The notes under the pieces are model-generated. The model did no database searches. It was given only the letters and a program-made list of their open reading frames with translations, and had not been told where the DNA came from. Made by a program: the position numbers and the translations under genes. 64,000 nucleotides of DNA from Gnetum montanum (lineage: Eukaryota; Streptophyta; Gnetopsida; Gnetales; Gnetaceae), in assembly GCA_015680685.1 (NCBI GenBank), contig MNCI01002706.1, positions 187,473-251,472 on the forward strand, given 5' to 3'. Positions 10,472 to 22,496 of the stretch are shown piece by piece; position 1 is the stretch's first letter; each line of letters starts with the position of its first letter.

Positions 10472-11303
10472 TAATGAATCATGCATCATTGGGCCATGTC
10501 AATGGGATCTTGTTGATGTAGGGTTTACCCCATTAATGGGATCTTGTCGACGTGGCACCTTGTCTTGGCTATAAATGCATGAATACGTACTACATTTATG
10601 GTATCATTCCATTATTTGCTAGAGAAACTCTTGCAGTTTGTTTCTTTCAAAGTTAGAATATTTTCAAAGTGCCTGTAGTAGAAGTTAAGAAGTGTACAGA
10701 TCTTTATTTGAGCACTGATGTACCTGAGCACCTCAGTGTGAACGACAATAAAGATGAGCTTTCTTGATCAAACCTTGTAGCACTTGGATTAGTTTGAATG
10801 TTTACTTTGTGAATTTAATATATATGCATATTACCTTAATGTGTCTAGGTAATTAATGAATAGCAATTAAATAACACACATTAGTACAACCACTTCGAAC
10901 ATATGTTAATGCTTGGTAATCCTAGTAGCACCTAATGCTTGGTAACCCAATAGTGTTGTAATGTGTTCAAGAGTGTACAGAAAGTGGAAATGGATGCTTA
11001 TGTTAGGATTAGCCAAGTGTTAGTTAATTATTAGATTAATTAAATATTAAATATACTTTATTTCTAGCACTTAGGCAAATTAAGTGAAAAGCATTAAAAT
11101 GATAAAAATCATATGCTTCAATTACACTTCACCGTATACTTGCGCTTCATAAGTGGAACTGAGAAGACAATGATCACGTTCATTAGATTCACTACCTAGA
11201 CCCTATGTACTTAGAGAGCTAAATTCTATGGAATTCAATTAAATCACTTAGTGAACACTAGTGATTTGTATGGTTGGGTGTAGGGATTTCTCATTGCTCA
11301 TCA
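10472..11303 (+). repeat. AthL-2 5' LTR
   Basis: 832 bp. The inner end is TCATCA and the outer end TAATGA, where TGATGA is expected. U3 is short and holds GGGATC at 10504 and 10538 and GTCGACGTGG near 10546. TATA is at 10570 and AATAAA at 10747. U5 has the CTTGGTAAYCC repeats. It is followed by the primer site. Confidence 0.9.
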
Positions 11304-11304
11304 T

Positions 11305-11322
11305 TGGTGGTGTTGCCAAGGA
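11305..11322 (+). other. AthL-2 primer-binding site (tRNA-Asp type)
   Basis: TGGTGGTGTTGCCAAGGA resembles TGGCGCCGTTGCCGGGGA, the complement of the tRNA-Asp 3' end, with several transitions. It lies one base behind the LTR. Confidence 0.75.
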
Positions 11323-11449
11323 TTTTAGTTAGCTACATGTGTTATGTCGGATAATAGTGAAATCACTAAACCATCACTGTAACGGTATTAAAAATTTATC
11401 TTTTTTAAAATATTAGTATTTTAGGTCACATAGATTATTTATTGAAAGC

Positions 11450-13262
11450 ATGTCTCCTTCAGATAGGACCAATAATGCATTGTATGATGAAAATAGTTAT
11501 AAGAAAAATGATAGGTTTTGTACTAAAGAGAATTGGAGTGAACAACCTCAAGAAAGGATTCCATATGCTCATTTCCATCCTTACTACATGCAAGGACTAT
11601 GTTCAACTAGTGTAGAAAATCTTAGAGGAAATTAAGAAAGTCCTAGAACAAGGAGGGCCTTAAGGCCTAGGACCTTCTCTAAACCTAGGAAAGATAGATC
11701 AAGGGACTATGGGGGAAGAAATAGGAGCCATGGTGATTCTCCCAGCTCCTCATCTTTATGTTCCTCTTCAATGTCTAGTTCTGACAAGGATGAATGTCAG
11801 TATAGAGATAGAGCTCCACTATGGGATCAAGCTAAAGATAGAAATTGAACCCAAGATCAAAATAAAAGATATCAAAATAAGCATAGACAAGATCATCACA
11901 ATAAAATGAATAGAAATATAGATTATCACCATGACATGTCTAATACAGATGAACCCTTATTGGCTACTAGGGACCTAACACAAATTAGGGAGGCAATTCA
12001 AATACCTCAAAGGCATCAAAGGGACAACTACATCAATTGGCTTGATATGGACAACATTCCTAAATTTATGGGAGGCTACAATTTTAATCCACAACATCAT
12101 TTATAAGTCTTCCATGATGCCTGTGCCTTTCAAAACATTGAATGTAAGTGACAAAAGCTTAGGGTCTTTCCTAGGATACTAGTAGATGAAGTTGAAAGTT
12201 GGTATAGTTCATTGAAACTAGATTCAATCCATTAGTGGTTCATAATGTTGGAACTCTTCAATGAAAAACATCAAACCTATGCGAGAATGTCCAACCTAAG
12301 AAAACAAATCTAAGGGTGGAAGTAAGAAAATCATGAATCATTGGATGTGGCCTTGGATAGATACTATTCTTTACTACATAGATGTCCAAGCCATGATTTC
12401 TCTCAGAAAGAGCAACTTTTCCACATCATAGATGGGCTTTGTAATCAAATAAGGAAAACCCTTGGTATTTATGCCCAAGGTCAATTATATGAACTCAAAG
12501 CCCATTAAATACAAAGGCTAATTGAGTGGGTGGAAAAAGAAGAAGGACAACTATGTAAATGAGCGAATATAGAGGAATATAATTGGGACCCAACTCTTCA
12601 AAAGAAAAGGATCCATATCTATGATGAGGAAAAAGAGACAACTCTTAATGAGGTGATTTCACAATAAATCTTGCTAATGCAAAAGTCTATCGATGAGCTT
12701 GAAGTAAGGATTGATAAGATGTGGGACTTGATGAATGCCAAAGTTACAACTTATGTGAAAATCATAGATGAGAGGATAACACAAAAAGAATCAAATGATC
12801 AAAAAAAGAAGAGGAAAAAGAATTAAGAAATAGGTAGGAACACTTATCGAAAAAAAGGAAAAATGGCTATAAGAGCAGAGGCTATAGACTCAACCATAGA
12901 AAATGATAATGGATATGACATCTACCTATATGATCATCCAAAGGGCTATTTCCTAGTCATGTTACATCTACATGAGTATTTGGATTTTTCTTTGAATCTC
13001 AATTTTGTACAAAATCAAATGCTTAGGAAATTACCTTTTTCACAAGGTAATTACAAACAATTCTACAACCAATTGTACTATCCTAATGGGACTTCTTATC
13101 AGCCTCAAAACTACTATCAATTGTAGTGGTAAAACCCACAATCATGGGGGAGGCCATCATCAAACCAACACTACCCTTGCTACTAGCTAGACCTGTATGG
13201 ATAGTATTTTTAACAACATGTTTCCCTAATTGGTTCTACTTCCACCTCAAATTACTACTACC
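11450..13262 (+). pseudogene. gag: AthL-2 gag, main part
   Basis: ATG at 11450. A Ser/Arg/Lys-rich N-terminal part is followed by the Gag core from about 12030 (NIPKFMGGY, then EVESWY near 12190 and MLELFNEKHQTY near 12246), a charged coiled region, and the conserved YDHPKG segment near 12926. The N-terminus is shorter than in siblings and lacks their HPDEYV-FTFI block. The first Cys of the zinc-knuckle-like motif is Tyr. Stops, often TAA or TAG at Gln codons, and small frameshifts interrupt it. It is cut at 13262 by nested insertions and resumes at 35792. Confidence 0.8.
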
Positions 13263-13267
13263 ACTCT
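13262..13267 (+). repeat. Overlapping left target-site duplications of AthL-4 and AthL-3
   Basis: CACTC (13262-13266) matches CACTC at 35787-35791 on the right of AthL-4. ACTCT (13263-13267) matches ACTTT at 22493-22497 on the right of AthL-3, with one C-to-T change. The last T of the second copy is the first base of AthL-4. Confidence 0.8.
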
Positions 13268-14091
13268 TGATGAACTGTGATATCAGGACCATCATATCAC
13301 ATCCGTGATATCGGAGCCTTCCAAGCGATATCGAGCATCTGATATTGGGACCTACCTCGTTGCCTATAAATAAGAGGCATGTGCACTTGGTTTTGGCAAT
13401 TAGTCTTAGTCCCTTACCCAAACTCTTGTCTTTTTTCCTTTTCAGAGATAGAATTATTTTTGAGTGCCCGCAGTAGGAGTCATAAATTAAATGGATCTTT
13501 ATTCGAGCATTGTGTACTTGAGCATACCTTGTGTACGATAATAAAGATGAGCTTTGTGATAAACCTTGCAACATTTGAAATAGCTTAATTAATGTTATTT
13601 GCAGTAATTAATGCTTTCCTTAGTTAATTCATGTTCTCTCTCTCACCTTGTTAATCTCTCCTAAGTAAGCACACTCAGTACAACCACTTCGAGCATGCGT
13701 GGAACACTTGGTAACCCAGTAACAATTAGCATTTGGTATTACTAGTAGTGTGACACTAGTTTAGGATGTGTATGGTAAGTGGAAATAGATGCTGGTGTTA
13801 GGACTAGTTAGAGTGTAGCCAATTAGTTAAAGTTAAGATAGTTACTTAATTAGTTCACTTCTCCCTTTGTAGCACTTGGACATAAAAATATAAAAGCCAT
13901 AAAAATCATATACCTCAAGTTTACTTAACCATACAATCGTGCCATACAAGTAAGCTTGAGAAGACAATGATTGACCAACTCATCCTTGTTCCATAAAAGC
14001 ACATAAGCATTTGGTCCTTGGAATTGGACTGGATCATGCATGTATGCTCATATTCGTATGGTTGAGCATAGGGATACCTCATTGCTCATCA
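13268..14091 (+). repeat. AthL-3 5' LTR
   Basis: 824 bp, TGATGA to TCATCA. U3 is under 100 bp and holds repeated GATATC-like palindromes. TATA is at 13365-13372, AATAAA at 13540-13545. U5 has CTTGGTAACCC repeats near 13709. Confidence 0.92.
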
Positions 14092-14092
14092 T

Positions 14093-14110
14093 TGGCGCCA
14101 TTGCCAGGGA
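14093..14110 (+). other. AthL-3 primer-binding site (tRNA-Asp)
   Basis: TGGCGCCATTGCCAGGGA differs from the tRNA-Asp complement TGGCGCCGTTGCCGGGGA at two positions. This is the best preserved primer site of the window. Confidence 0.88.
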
Positions 14111-14230
14111 CTTTGTTGTTTGTGCACTAATTAGAACTTAGGAAATATTTCTCATCATTGGAACGAACCCTTAGGGTTGGTTATCTTATAATTATTAAAA
14201 AGAAGAATATTGCATATTGAATAGACAAGT

Positions 14231-16620
14231 ATGTCTCTTTCTTCTTACGAAAGTGCTTCACCGCCTAGGTCTGATACAGGAAATAATTGGAGGTGTAGTA
14301 CACATGATGATGATTCGCCAGTACCCCAACAGTTCCATGTGGTATATGTTCATCCTAATGAATATGTACCAAACTTTACCTTTATCCTCCATCAGGATGA
14401 ACAACTACGTTGGTGAGATTTAGAAGGTAACATAGTGTTACCTCCTAATCGCTTAGTCCTGAGCATGCTTCTTCGTGCTCTTACACGAATTGGCATGCAG
14501 CATTTACAAGTAGAATACGTCGTGCATGAACACGACTCGAGAGAGTATTGACCCACAAAGGTACAATGTCAAAGGGAACGACAATAGGAGAGACATCACA
14601 AGTCTATGAAGGTTAAGTGGTCCTAGGATGTCCCACATATCTTAAGTGAAAATGAGGGCGGTGAACCTACCTCGGGAGGTTTCCCACGAAATGATGTTCC
14701 TCTCGTTGACTTTGGTCAAGGGTTTTGTATCAAAACCTTCACTTAACCATTGATAATTCAGGTTTTGATACCAATGGACACAAAGGGTCTGAAAAAGGAA
14801 CAAAAATGCATACTAAAGATGGACATTCTGATCATAATTGTGAGCGAGGCCACGACCACCAAAGACAAGGTAGCAGGCACCATCATGATGATGGTCCTTC
14901 TTCTTCACCTTCATCATCTCCTTCACCCTCTCCTTTAGGATCTAGACATAGTCATAAGGAAAAAGACCATGAAGATAATAGTAAGTGAAATAGAGATCAC
15001 AGATGAAACAGTCAAGAAAGGGGATGAGGGCCTTCTAGAGAATCAAAACACGAAAGAAGGGAGAGTAGGGAATAACATAGGCATCATAGATACCATAGAT
15101 AGTATGATCATGATGAACCCCTACTTGCCACCCAAAGTATGCTAGACATAATTGAGGCTATTAGAGTTCCAACAAGGCACCAAAAAGATAGTAGGATCAA
15201 AAGATTAGACATGAATAATATCCCATGATTTGAAGGGGGATACAACACTAATCCTCAAAATCATCTATAAGCATTTCATGATGCATGTACCTTATGAAAC
15301 ATAGAAAGTGAATGGAAAAAACTTAAGTTGTTCCCATAGACATTGGTCAAAGAAGTGGAAAGCTGGTACCAGTCTGTAGAACTAGAATCCATATTATAAT
15401 TGTTCAATGATAAGTACTAAACATACTCTTGAGTGTCCAACCTGTGAAAGAAAATCCAAGGATGGAAAAAAGGAGGACATGAACCCTTGGATGTTACCAT
15501 GGGTAGATATTATGCATTGTTACATTGTTGCCTAGGCCATGGTTACTTGTAGAGGGATCAACTATGCCATCTTGTAGATGGGCTTAGGCATAAAACGCTA
15601 AGAACCCTTAGGACCTATGCCTAAGGAAGACTATTTAAGCATAGGGTCCATCAAGTACAAAGATTATTGGAGCAAGTTGCTAAAGAGAAAGGTGAGTTAA
15701 GGAAAAGAGAGAGTGTAGAGGAATATAACAAAGATCCTTCCCTTCGAAAGAAGGGGGTAAGATTTTTTGAGGATGAAGAAGAGTCACTAATAGAAGATAT
15801 GGTGAATAGAAAAACTTTGCCCATTCAAAAACTTGCATTAGAAGTATTAGCAAAGGTGGACCAAATGTGGGACTCCCTAGATAATAGATTTCAAACCATT
15901 CTCAAAATAGTAGAGGAGTCTAGAGAGCAAGGTAGTGATCATGAAAAGAGAAAAAAGAGAGAAGCTAAATATGCACATAACAAGGGTAAGGGAAAAGTTT
16001 CCATCATCAAAGAGGTTATGGATTCAGATACAGACAATGATAGTAGATGCGAGATATGCCAATATGACCATCCTAAGGGATGTTTCCCTGTAATCTCACA
16101 TTTGCAAGAATCTGGGGTGTATGCACTCAACCCACAATTGAATAGAAGACAAACACCTTGAAGGTTGCCTTATCCTCAAGGCAACACAAGATAGTTCCAC
16201 CAACCCTTGATGTATTATCTAAGTGAAACTTCACCACAATCAATTGAGTAGTATCAATATTGGCAATACCCACAATCATGGGGAATGCCACCACCATGGC
16301 AATAGTATCCTTACCATCAACCTGACCCGTATGGATATTATGTGCAACAGCTAATTTCTCCACATGACTCTATTGGTCATGTCACTCCTCAGCCTCATTA
16401 CCAAGCCTATGAGTACTATAGAAATCCTTCTCCTAGAGGTGATGTTCCACAAATATACTATCATTCTCATCTGACTGCATCTCTTCCACCCATATCTCCA
16501 TTACCACCTACTCCAGCTATGCAGGGTGAGCTCCCTGCCCAGCCGTAGTAACGTAATGCTATAAGGGCTGTTAACTCTCAATCTACTATTGGTTCTAACA
16601 ACTGCATGAACAAAAGATCT
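14231..16620 (+). pseudogene. gag: AthL-3 gag
   Basis: ATG at 14231 begins the family N-terminus (MSLSSYES), followed by a conserved HPNEYV block near 14350, a His/Asp/Ser-rich low-complexity part (14830-14990), the Gag core (NNIP near 15210, EVESWY near 15354), a charged helix (15667-15960), and a zinc-knuckle-like CEICQYDHPKGC at 16049-16084, then a Pro/Gln-rich tail. A two-base loss near 14728 and stops such as TAA 15268 (CAA in AthL-6) break it. The knuckle spacing C-x2-C-x3-H-x3-C differs from the usual C-x2-C-x4-H-x4-C. Confidence 0.82.
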
Positions 16621-16649
16621 TTCTTAGAACCAATAGTCCAACTAAGTCC

Positions 16650-17250
16650 TTACAACCACAAGTGGCTAATCCCTTAGATGCCCCATTACCAATCAAAACT
16701 TCGGAACTCCCTTCAAACCAAACACTGCACCCAACACATATAGTCATGTTAACTCATGCTATCACCGATTGGATAAAAGCTAGCCATCTTCCTAGGAAAT
16801 TCTCTAATCCTGGGAGTCCTCTTATATATCTAAAAATCACTAAGAATGATCCATGCAAAGCTCTTTTGGATTCAAGTTCCAGTGTTGACCTAATCTCTCA
16901 AGAAATGTACAAGGCCTGGAACCTACCTCCACTAAAAAAGAGTAACATTCGTCTAGAGCTAGCTGACTAGTCCATCACTATCTGATTAGGACTGGTGTAG
17001 GACATTGTCACCAATATTTGTGGATGGTCATATCCATCTAATTTCCTAGTGATTTAGGTCAACAATGGTAAGGGGGACTTCCGAATCATAATGGGAAGAG
17101 CATGGCTAGGCACATTTGATGCATGCCTAGGAATCCGTGATCTTTCCCTAGAAATATCCAAGGAAAATATGTTTGGAAAGATCGAGAAGAAGAAAGTTCT
17201 ATGCATCACATGGAATGACATAGGGTGTAATTGCATGCAGAATTCCTAGT
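16650..17250 (+). pseudogene. AthL-3 protease
   Basis: A 102-residue open stretch (16662-16970) covers the gag-protease junction and the active site, which reads LLDSSSS near 16861, with Ser for the catalytic-loop Gly. The GRAW-type segment follows near 17095. A TAG after LELAD and other stops interrupt it. The protease would release RT and integrase. Confidence 0.78.
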
Positions 17251-17974
17251 TCGTACAATGTTTAACATTGCCTGTATGCAACCAGTGTGCATAAGTGACT
17301 AACATACAAAGATGCCTGTATGCAGTAGCCATAAGATAGGAAGGCACCTAGTGGTTAACAACTGAGCAACTCAATTATATGCATGGAACCAACTGAGAGT
17401 TTGAATTGCACTTACATTGATAGTATAGATACATTAGGGTAAGTCCATCACCAACTTCCAAGCCCCAACATTGGAAATATCAATTGGGGGAAGTTGGAAA
17501 TCCATGATAAGTTTAAATAGGAGCCCTTGAGTTAAAACCATTGCCCACTGATATGGAATACACGTTTCTCAAGAAAGGAAAATTAATAATCATTAACATG
17601 AAGCTAGCTCCTCAATAAAAGGAAAGACTACTAGAAATGGTAAACAAATGGTTGAAAGCCTTTGCTTGGTCATATTTTGAATTAACTAGAATAGACCCTA
17701 GGATATGCCAACATAGAATTTACACCAATCCCTCCATGAAGCCTTGATGACAACCATAGAGGCAATTGAACCCAAAGCTTAAGCAAGTGGTTAAGAAAGA
17801 AATTGAACAACTTCTAAAAGATGGGTTCATTTATCCCATTGCTGATAGTGAATGGGTCAGTTCCTTAGTCATTGTGCCTAAGGAGGGAGGTAAATGGAGA
17901 GTGTGTATAGACTTCAAGTTACTAAACATGGCAACATTTAAAGACCACTTTCCATTGCCATTCTTTGACCATTC
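17251..17974 (+). pseudogene. AthL-3 linker and N-terminal RT (truncated)
   Basis: After a decayed linker, RT fingers are readable from 17766 (NPKLKQVVKKEIEQLL, then VCIDFKLLN near 17897). RT ends at about 17974, where the frame jumps straight into RNase H. The palm with FMDD and the thumb are deleted. The join shares ACCA with both parental sites as seen in AthL-6. Confidence 0.85.
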
Positions 17975-18340
17975 CACATAATGACTGACGCATCCAAGTA
18001 TGCTCTAGGAGCCATACTTACACAGTTAGATGACTAGAAATGACCCTATTACATCCACTTTGCAAGTAGAAGTATTGCTAGTGCACAACTCAACTACACT
18101 ACAACAAAGAAGGAATTAATGGCTATAGTGTTTGCACTAGATAAGTTTAGGCACTATGTATTGGGCTATAAGGTATTTGTACACATAGACCATAGTGCAA
18201 TTTGGTTCCTATTGAATAAACCAATGGTGAGCCGTTGCATCATATGATGGCTCATAATCTTGCAAGAGTTCGATCTGATAATGATTTATTGTAAAGGCAC
18301 CAAGAATGTTGTTGCTGATCATTTATCTTGGTTGTGATAG
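17975..18340 (+). pseudogene. AthL-3 RNase H
   Basis: Begins at MTDASKYALG near 17981, keeping the first catalytic Asp in TDAS. KKELMAIVFAL near 18108 holds the catalytic Glu and IDHSA near 18185 another Asp; the ADHLSWL end is near 18316. Stops such as TAG at Gln codons interrupt it. It would degrade the RNA strand of the hybrid. Confidence 0.82.
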
Positions 18341-18479
18341 AACAATAAAGAGGATGAATATCCACTTTCTGATCACTTTCCTGATGAACTCCTCTTTGCA
18401 GATGTAATAACTAATCAATTGACCATAGAGACAAATTGGTATAGTAGTATTCTCATCTATCTTCTTACAAAACAAACAC

Positions 18480-19665
18480 CACAAGGGTTAGACATTAAAA
18501 GGAAACAATAGTTTCTTCACCGAGCCAAGTATTTTATGGAAATCAATGGGAAACTTTATAAAGTATGTCTCGATGGCTTGGTCCACTAGTGCATTCCCAA
18601 TATAGATCAACTGCAAGTTCTCCAAGATGCTCATGAGGGTCCTTATGGGGTTCATTATGCTAAGAGATGAACAACCATTAAAATCTTGCTTGTAGGATAT
18701 TATTGGCCTACATTGTTTTAGAACGCTTATCAATTTGTCCAATCTTATGAGTACTATCAATGTGATGGGGGAATGACTGCTAGAATGGAGGGTCCACAAT
18801 AATGGATTCAACCTTTAGAACCCTTTGATATTTGGGGAATTGATTTTATTGGACCCATTACACCAATGTCCAATGGAAAAGCTTATATTGTTGTTACCGT
18901 TGACTACTTTACAAAATGGGCAGAAGCACCCACTGTTATGGATTGTACATAATCTACTGCTACATGATTTGTTCAAAAAAAAAAATTGTAAATAGGTTTG
19001 GTATGCCTGATGCACTTATTTCAGATAATGGTACACACTTCATAGGTGTGACTTTTCGAAAACTAATGCAACGCTTAGGGGTCGAGCATGAACTGACTAC
19101 ACCATATCGCCCCCAAGTGAAAAATCATGCTGAAGTCACCAATAGGGAGATTACAAAAATATTGACATGAACTATTAGCAAGTATGGGTGAGATTGGAGC
19201 ACCAAACTGAATGATGCTCTTTGGGCATACCGCTCCACATGGAAATTCTCTATAGGCTACTCTCCCTATGAGTTAGTATAGAGAAAACTTCCAACACTTC
19301 CCATTCAAGTAAAACTCCGTACACTATCTATGGCATGTGACCTCAATCTTGACCTCAGTCTAGCACAAAAAGAATGGTTGATGAACCTTAACTTACTAGG
19401 TGAAAATCAACTAGCCATCCTATCATCTAATGAATTGTACAAGGCCTTCACTAAACAACATCATGACTTAAGGATTAAGAAAGTTAAATATCAACCAAAA
19501 GATAAGGTTCTCTACTAGAATCCCACACATGTGCCATAATGCACTAAATTCCAAACACTATGGGAAGGACCTTATATTTTCTATGAAACATTTCCTTCAG
19601 GAGCCATGACAATCTTTAAACCTGAAAGCCTGAACAAGAGATTATTGGTCAACATCCAATAGACT
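18480..19665 (+). pseudogene. AthL-3 integrase
   Basis: N-terminal zinc-finger His residues near 18633-18655, then the core with WGIDF (first Asp) near 18832, SDNGTH (second Asp) near 19021 and HAEVTNRE (Glu) near 19126, so all three catalytic residues survive. A frameshift occurs at an 11-A run (18975-18985) where AthL-6 has a shorter one. The C-terminal LWEGPYI segment is near 19558. Stops include several TAG codons. Confidence 0.83.
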
Positions 19666-21656
19666 AAACCTTTTCATGAGCCTAGGATAGGCAGTACTCA
19701 TACTACCTCTGTTGGTGGATAACCCTGCTCTCTATTTTGGATCTCTTCCTCCAACTCAATCATGGGGGAGAAGGCTGCCAATGCTAACCATTCCAAGCCC
19801 TCAGCTCTTTTTGTATTTTTTTTACACCTTTTTTTTACACATCTTTTCATATTTGCTTATTTTTGTATCACACCATCATTACCATTTTTACTATTTCTTT
19901 ATTTGTTTGTTTGATTTACTTTCATTAGTCATATAATAACTACTCATGATGGTGGATTGTATTATAATGGCATTGATTGCTAATGTTCAATTTTTACCTT
20001 TGACTTTTGATGCTGATACTAAGCTGTGGTTCTTTTGATAAAATATGTAATTAGTCCATGTCATCCATGTGGCCATTTAACTCTGTGGTCTCCCTTGGCT
20101 TTGGAATTGTATTGTCCCTTTTTCTAAATAAACTTGTTAATGAATTGGTGGCTTGATATTCTTCAAACCAAGGAAAGATTGAATGGTTGAAAAGGGTTTG
20201 AATTCAAGGGATTCAACACATTTGTGCTAATTATTCTCCTAGGCACTTGGATGTTTTTCATATAGTCTTTCACCATCCTACTATTAGCCAATTATTAGGA
20301 AGTTGATTGAATAAAAATAAGTCTTTGCATGGTGTGGTTCTCACATATAAAAAAAAACCGGTGAGAATTCAAAGCACACCCCTTAGACATAATAAAAACA
20401 CTGGGCTATCAGCATTGGTTATGGCACTGGAAAGACATGTTACCCATGCCTGAAGGTTCACTCTAACTAAGGCCCTATCTTGCTTTCTACTTCTCCATCT
20501 TACTCTCCTTAGAATGGTGGTTACTTTTTATGGAAGCATTCTTGCTACTTTAGGAGGATGGATTGGTCAAGTGTGTTGATGCGAGGTCACTAGATGTGGT
20601 TGGTTTGAATCCAGATTTGGAATGAATTCTACTCAGTCACCTTAACCACACACCACACAAGGGACTCTACACAACCTTGCTCTTGAGATTTCATTCCATT
20701 TTCTCCTCTCCTTCTATATTTCTAAACATTTTCCACCTCATTGTTGATTTTATCATTAGTCTATATCTTGGTTGACACATTGTTATTCTTTGGTAAAGTC
20801 TTGTGGGTAAGTATTTAACCATCGTTTCCATATATCATTGCTAGAGCCTACAAACTCTTTGGTTTGTGGATTTGTTAAGGCATATGGGCATGGGCCTGCT
20901 TTGGGGATGACCCACTGACATTCCTTTATGGTGCAATTGTTAAGTTCTTTCCCTTTAACATTTTTTGCAATTATCCATTTCTCATTTCATCCTCATCCAT
21001 GACATCCATTTTATTGGCTTTGTCATTGTTATTTCTCTCATCTTTCTTGTTCCTTATATTTTTCCAAACTATCGCTACCAGAGGTTTGCTCTTAGTCATG
21101 GGGGTCTTGTCCCAAAATTTTCAAATTTATCTCATCCTTACATCATAAATCTCTAATCCAGTATTTTCCATACCCACAACCTAGCCAATATGCTTCATAT
21201 CTAGGCAAGGTATCAACTGCATGATGGCTTAACTATCCTATCCTTGCTAATTTATGACCGTGTTGTGTGTGCAGATGACAATCATATGAACAATGGACTG
21301 GGCTAGGAGGAAGCACTCATAATGGACCAGAGTTGGAGCATTTACAATAGGAACAAGTTTGGTTGCATGGCTATGGATAAATAACGAAAGGCGTAATCTC
21401 GGCATTGGTAGCAATGCATCTCATTTTCTTTTCTCTCTCTTCAGGTTGTCAAATAAGGGCCTGGATGTCATTTATGTATGGTGTTCACCACAATGGGCAT
21501 GAACACCAATGTTGTAATATGCTTTTAGATCCGTTCATTGGGCACTTTGAGTTCGTCATCCTGTTTCATAGTCAATGTCATTCAGTCAATAATCCCATAT
21601 CTTTCCAATATTGTGTAAGGAACTCAAGGATGAGTTTTTATTCAGTCATGGGGGTA
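19666..21656 (+). other. AthL-3 3' region and polypurine tract
   Basis: Homologous to AthL-1 3061-5156. Holds the A-loop hairpin at 20336-20369, the CTCTAACTAAGGCCC block near 20461 and an acceptor-like TGTGTGTGCAG ending at 21274 followed by ATG 21275. The frame after that ATG stops at once, so ORF3 is absent. No U3-like internal promoter is seen. The polypurine tract CATGGGGGTA ends at 21656. Confidence 0.72.
20336..20369 (+). promoter_or_regulatory. A-loop hairpin (AthL-3 copy)
   Basis: GGTTCTCAC pairs with GTGAGAATT across an A-rich loop of 16 bases. I count nine pairs, including two G-T wobbles next to the stem base. The stem sequence differs from AthL-4 but pairing is kept. Confidence 0.6.
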
Positions 21657-22492
21657 TGATGAACCGTGATATTGGAACCACAATATCAAATCCTCCATAT
21701 CAAGTTTGCGGTATCAGAGCCTTCCAAGTGATATTGGGCATCCAATATTAGGACCTACTCATTGCCTATAAATAAGAGGCAGGTGCACTTGGTTTTGACA
21801 ATTAGTCTTAGTCCCTTATCCAAAATCTTGCCTTTTTTCCTTTCCAAGGATAGAATTATTTCTGAGTGCTCATAGTAGGAGTCATAAAGTGATGAATCTT
21901 TATTCGAGCATTGTGTACCTGAGCATACCTTGTGTATGGCAATAAAGACAAACTTTGCGAGAAACCTTGCAGCATTTGAAATAGCTGAATTAATGTTATT
22001 TGTATTAATTAATGCTTTCCTTAGTTAATTCATGTTCTCTCTCTCACCCTATTAATCTCTCCTAAGTAAGCACACTCAGTATGACCACTTCGAGCATGCG
22101 TGGAACACTTGGTAACCTAGTAATGATTAGCATTTGGTAATCCCAGTAGTGTGACACTAGTTCCGAATGTGTACGGTAAGTGGGAACGGATGCTGGTGTT
22201 AGGACTAGTTAGAGCGTAACCAATTAGTTAAAGTTAAGATAGTTACTTCATTAGTTCACTTCTCCCTTTGTAGCACTAGGACATAAAAATATAAAAGCCA
22301 TAAAATCCATATACCTCAAGTTTGCTTAACCATACAATCATGCTATACAAGTAAGCTTGAGAAGACAATGATTGACTAATCCATCCTTGTTCTACAAAAG
22401 CACATAAGCACTTGGTCCTTAGAATTTGATTGGATTGTGCGTGTATGCTTGTATTCGTATGGTTGAGCATAGGGATACCTCACGGCTCATCA
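21657..22492 (+). repeat. AthL-3 3' LTR
   Basis: 836 bp, TGATGA to TCATCA. TATA at 21767-21774, AATAAA at 21941-21946. Same GATATC-type U3 as the 5' copy. Directly followed by ACTTT and AthL-4. Confidence 0.92.
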
Positions 22493-22496
22493 ACTT

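Larger units (their letters stand above)
13268..22492 (+). mobile_element. AthL-3: Athila-like element with RT deletion
   Basis: 9225 bp with both LTRs, primer site, gag, protease, a truncated RT, RNase H, integrase, 3' region and polypurine tract. It was inserted at the first base of AthL-4 and is the youngest visible layer of this nest. The two LTRs are clearly alike but differ at many positions, so it is not recent. Confidence 0.9.

Noticed and set aside
13236-13574. 112-codon minus-strand frame across the AthL-3 5' LTR
   Set aside because: It spans an LTR border and an insertion junction and has no counterpart in other LTR copies.
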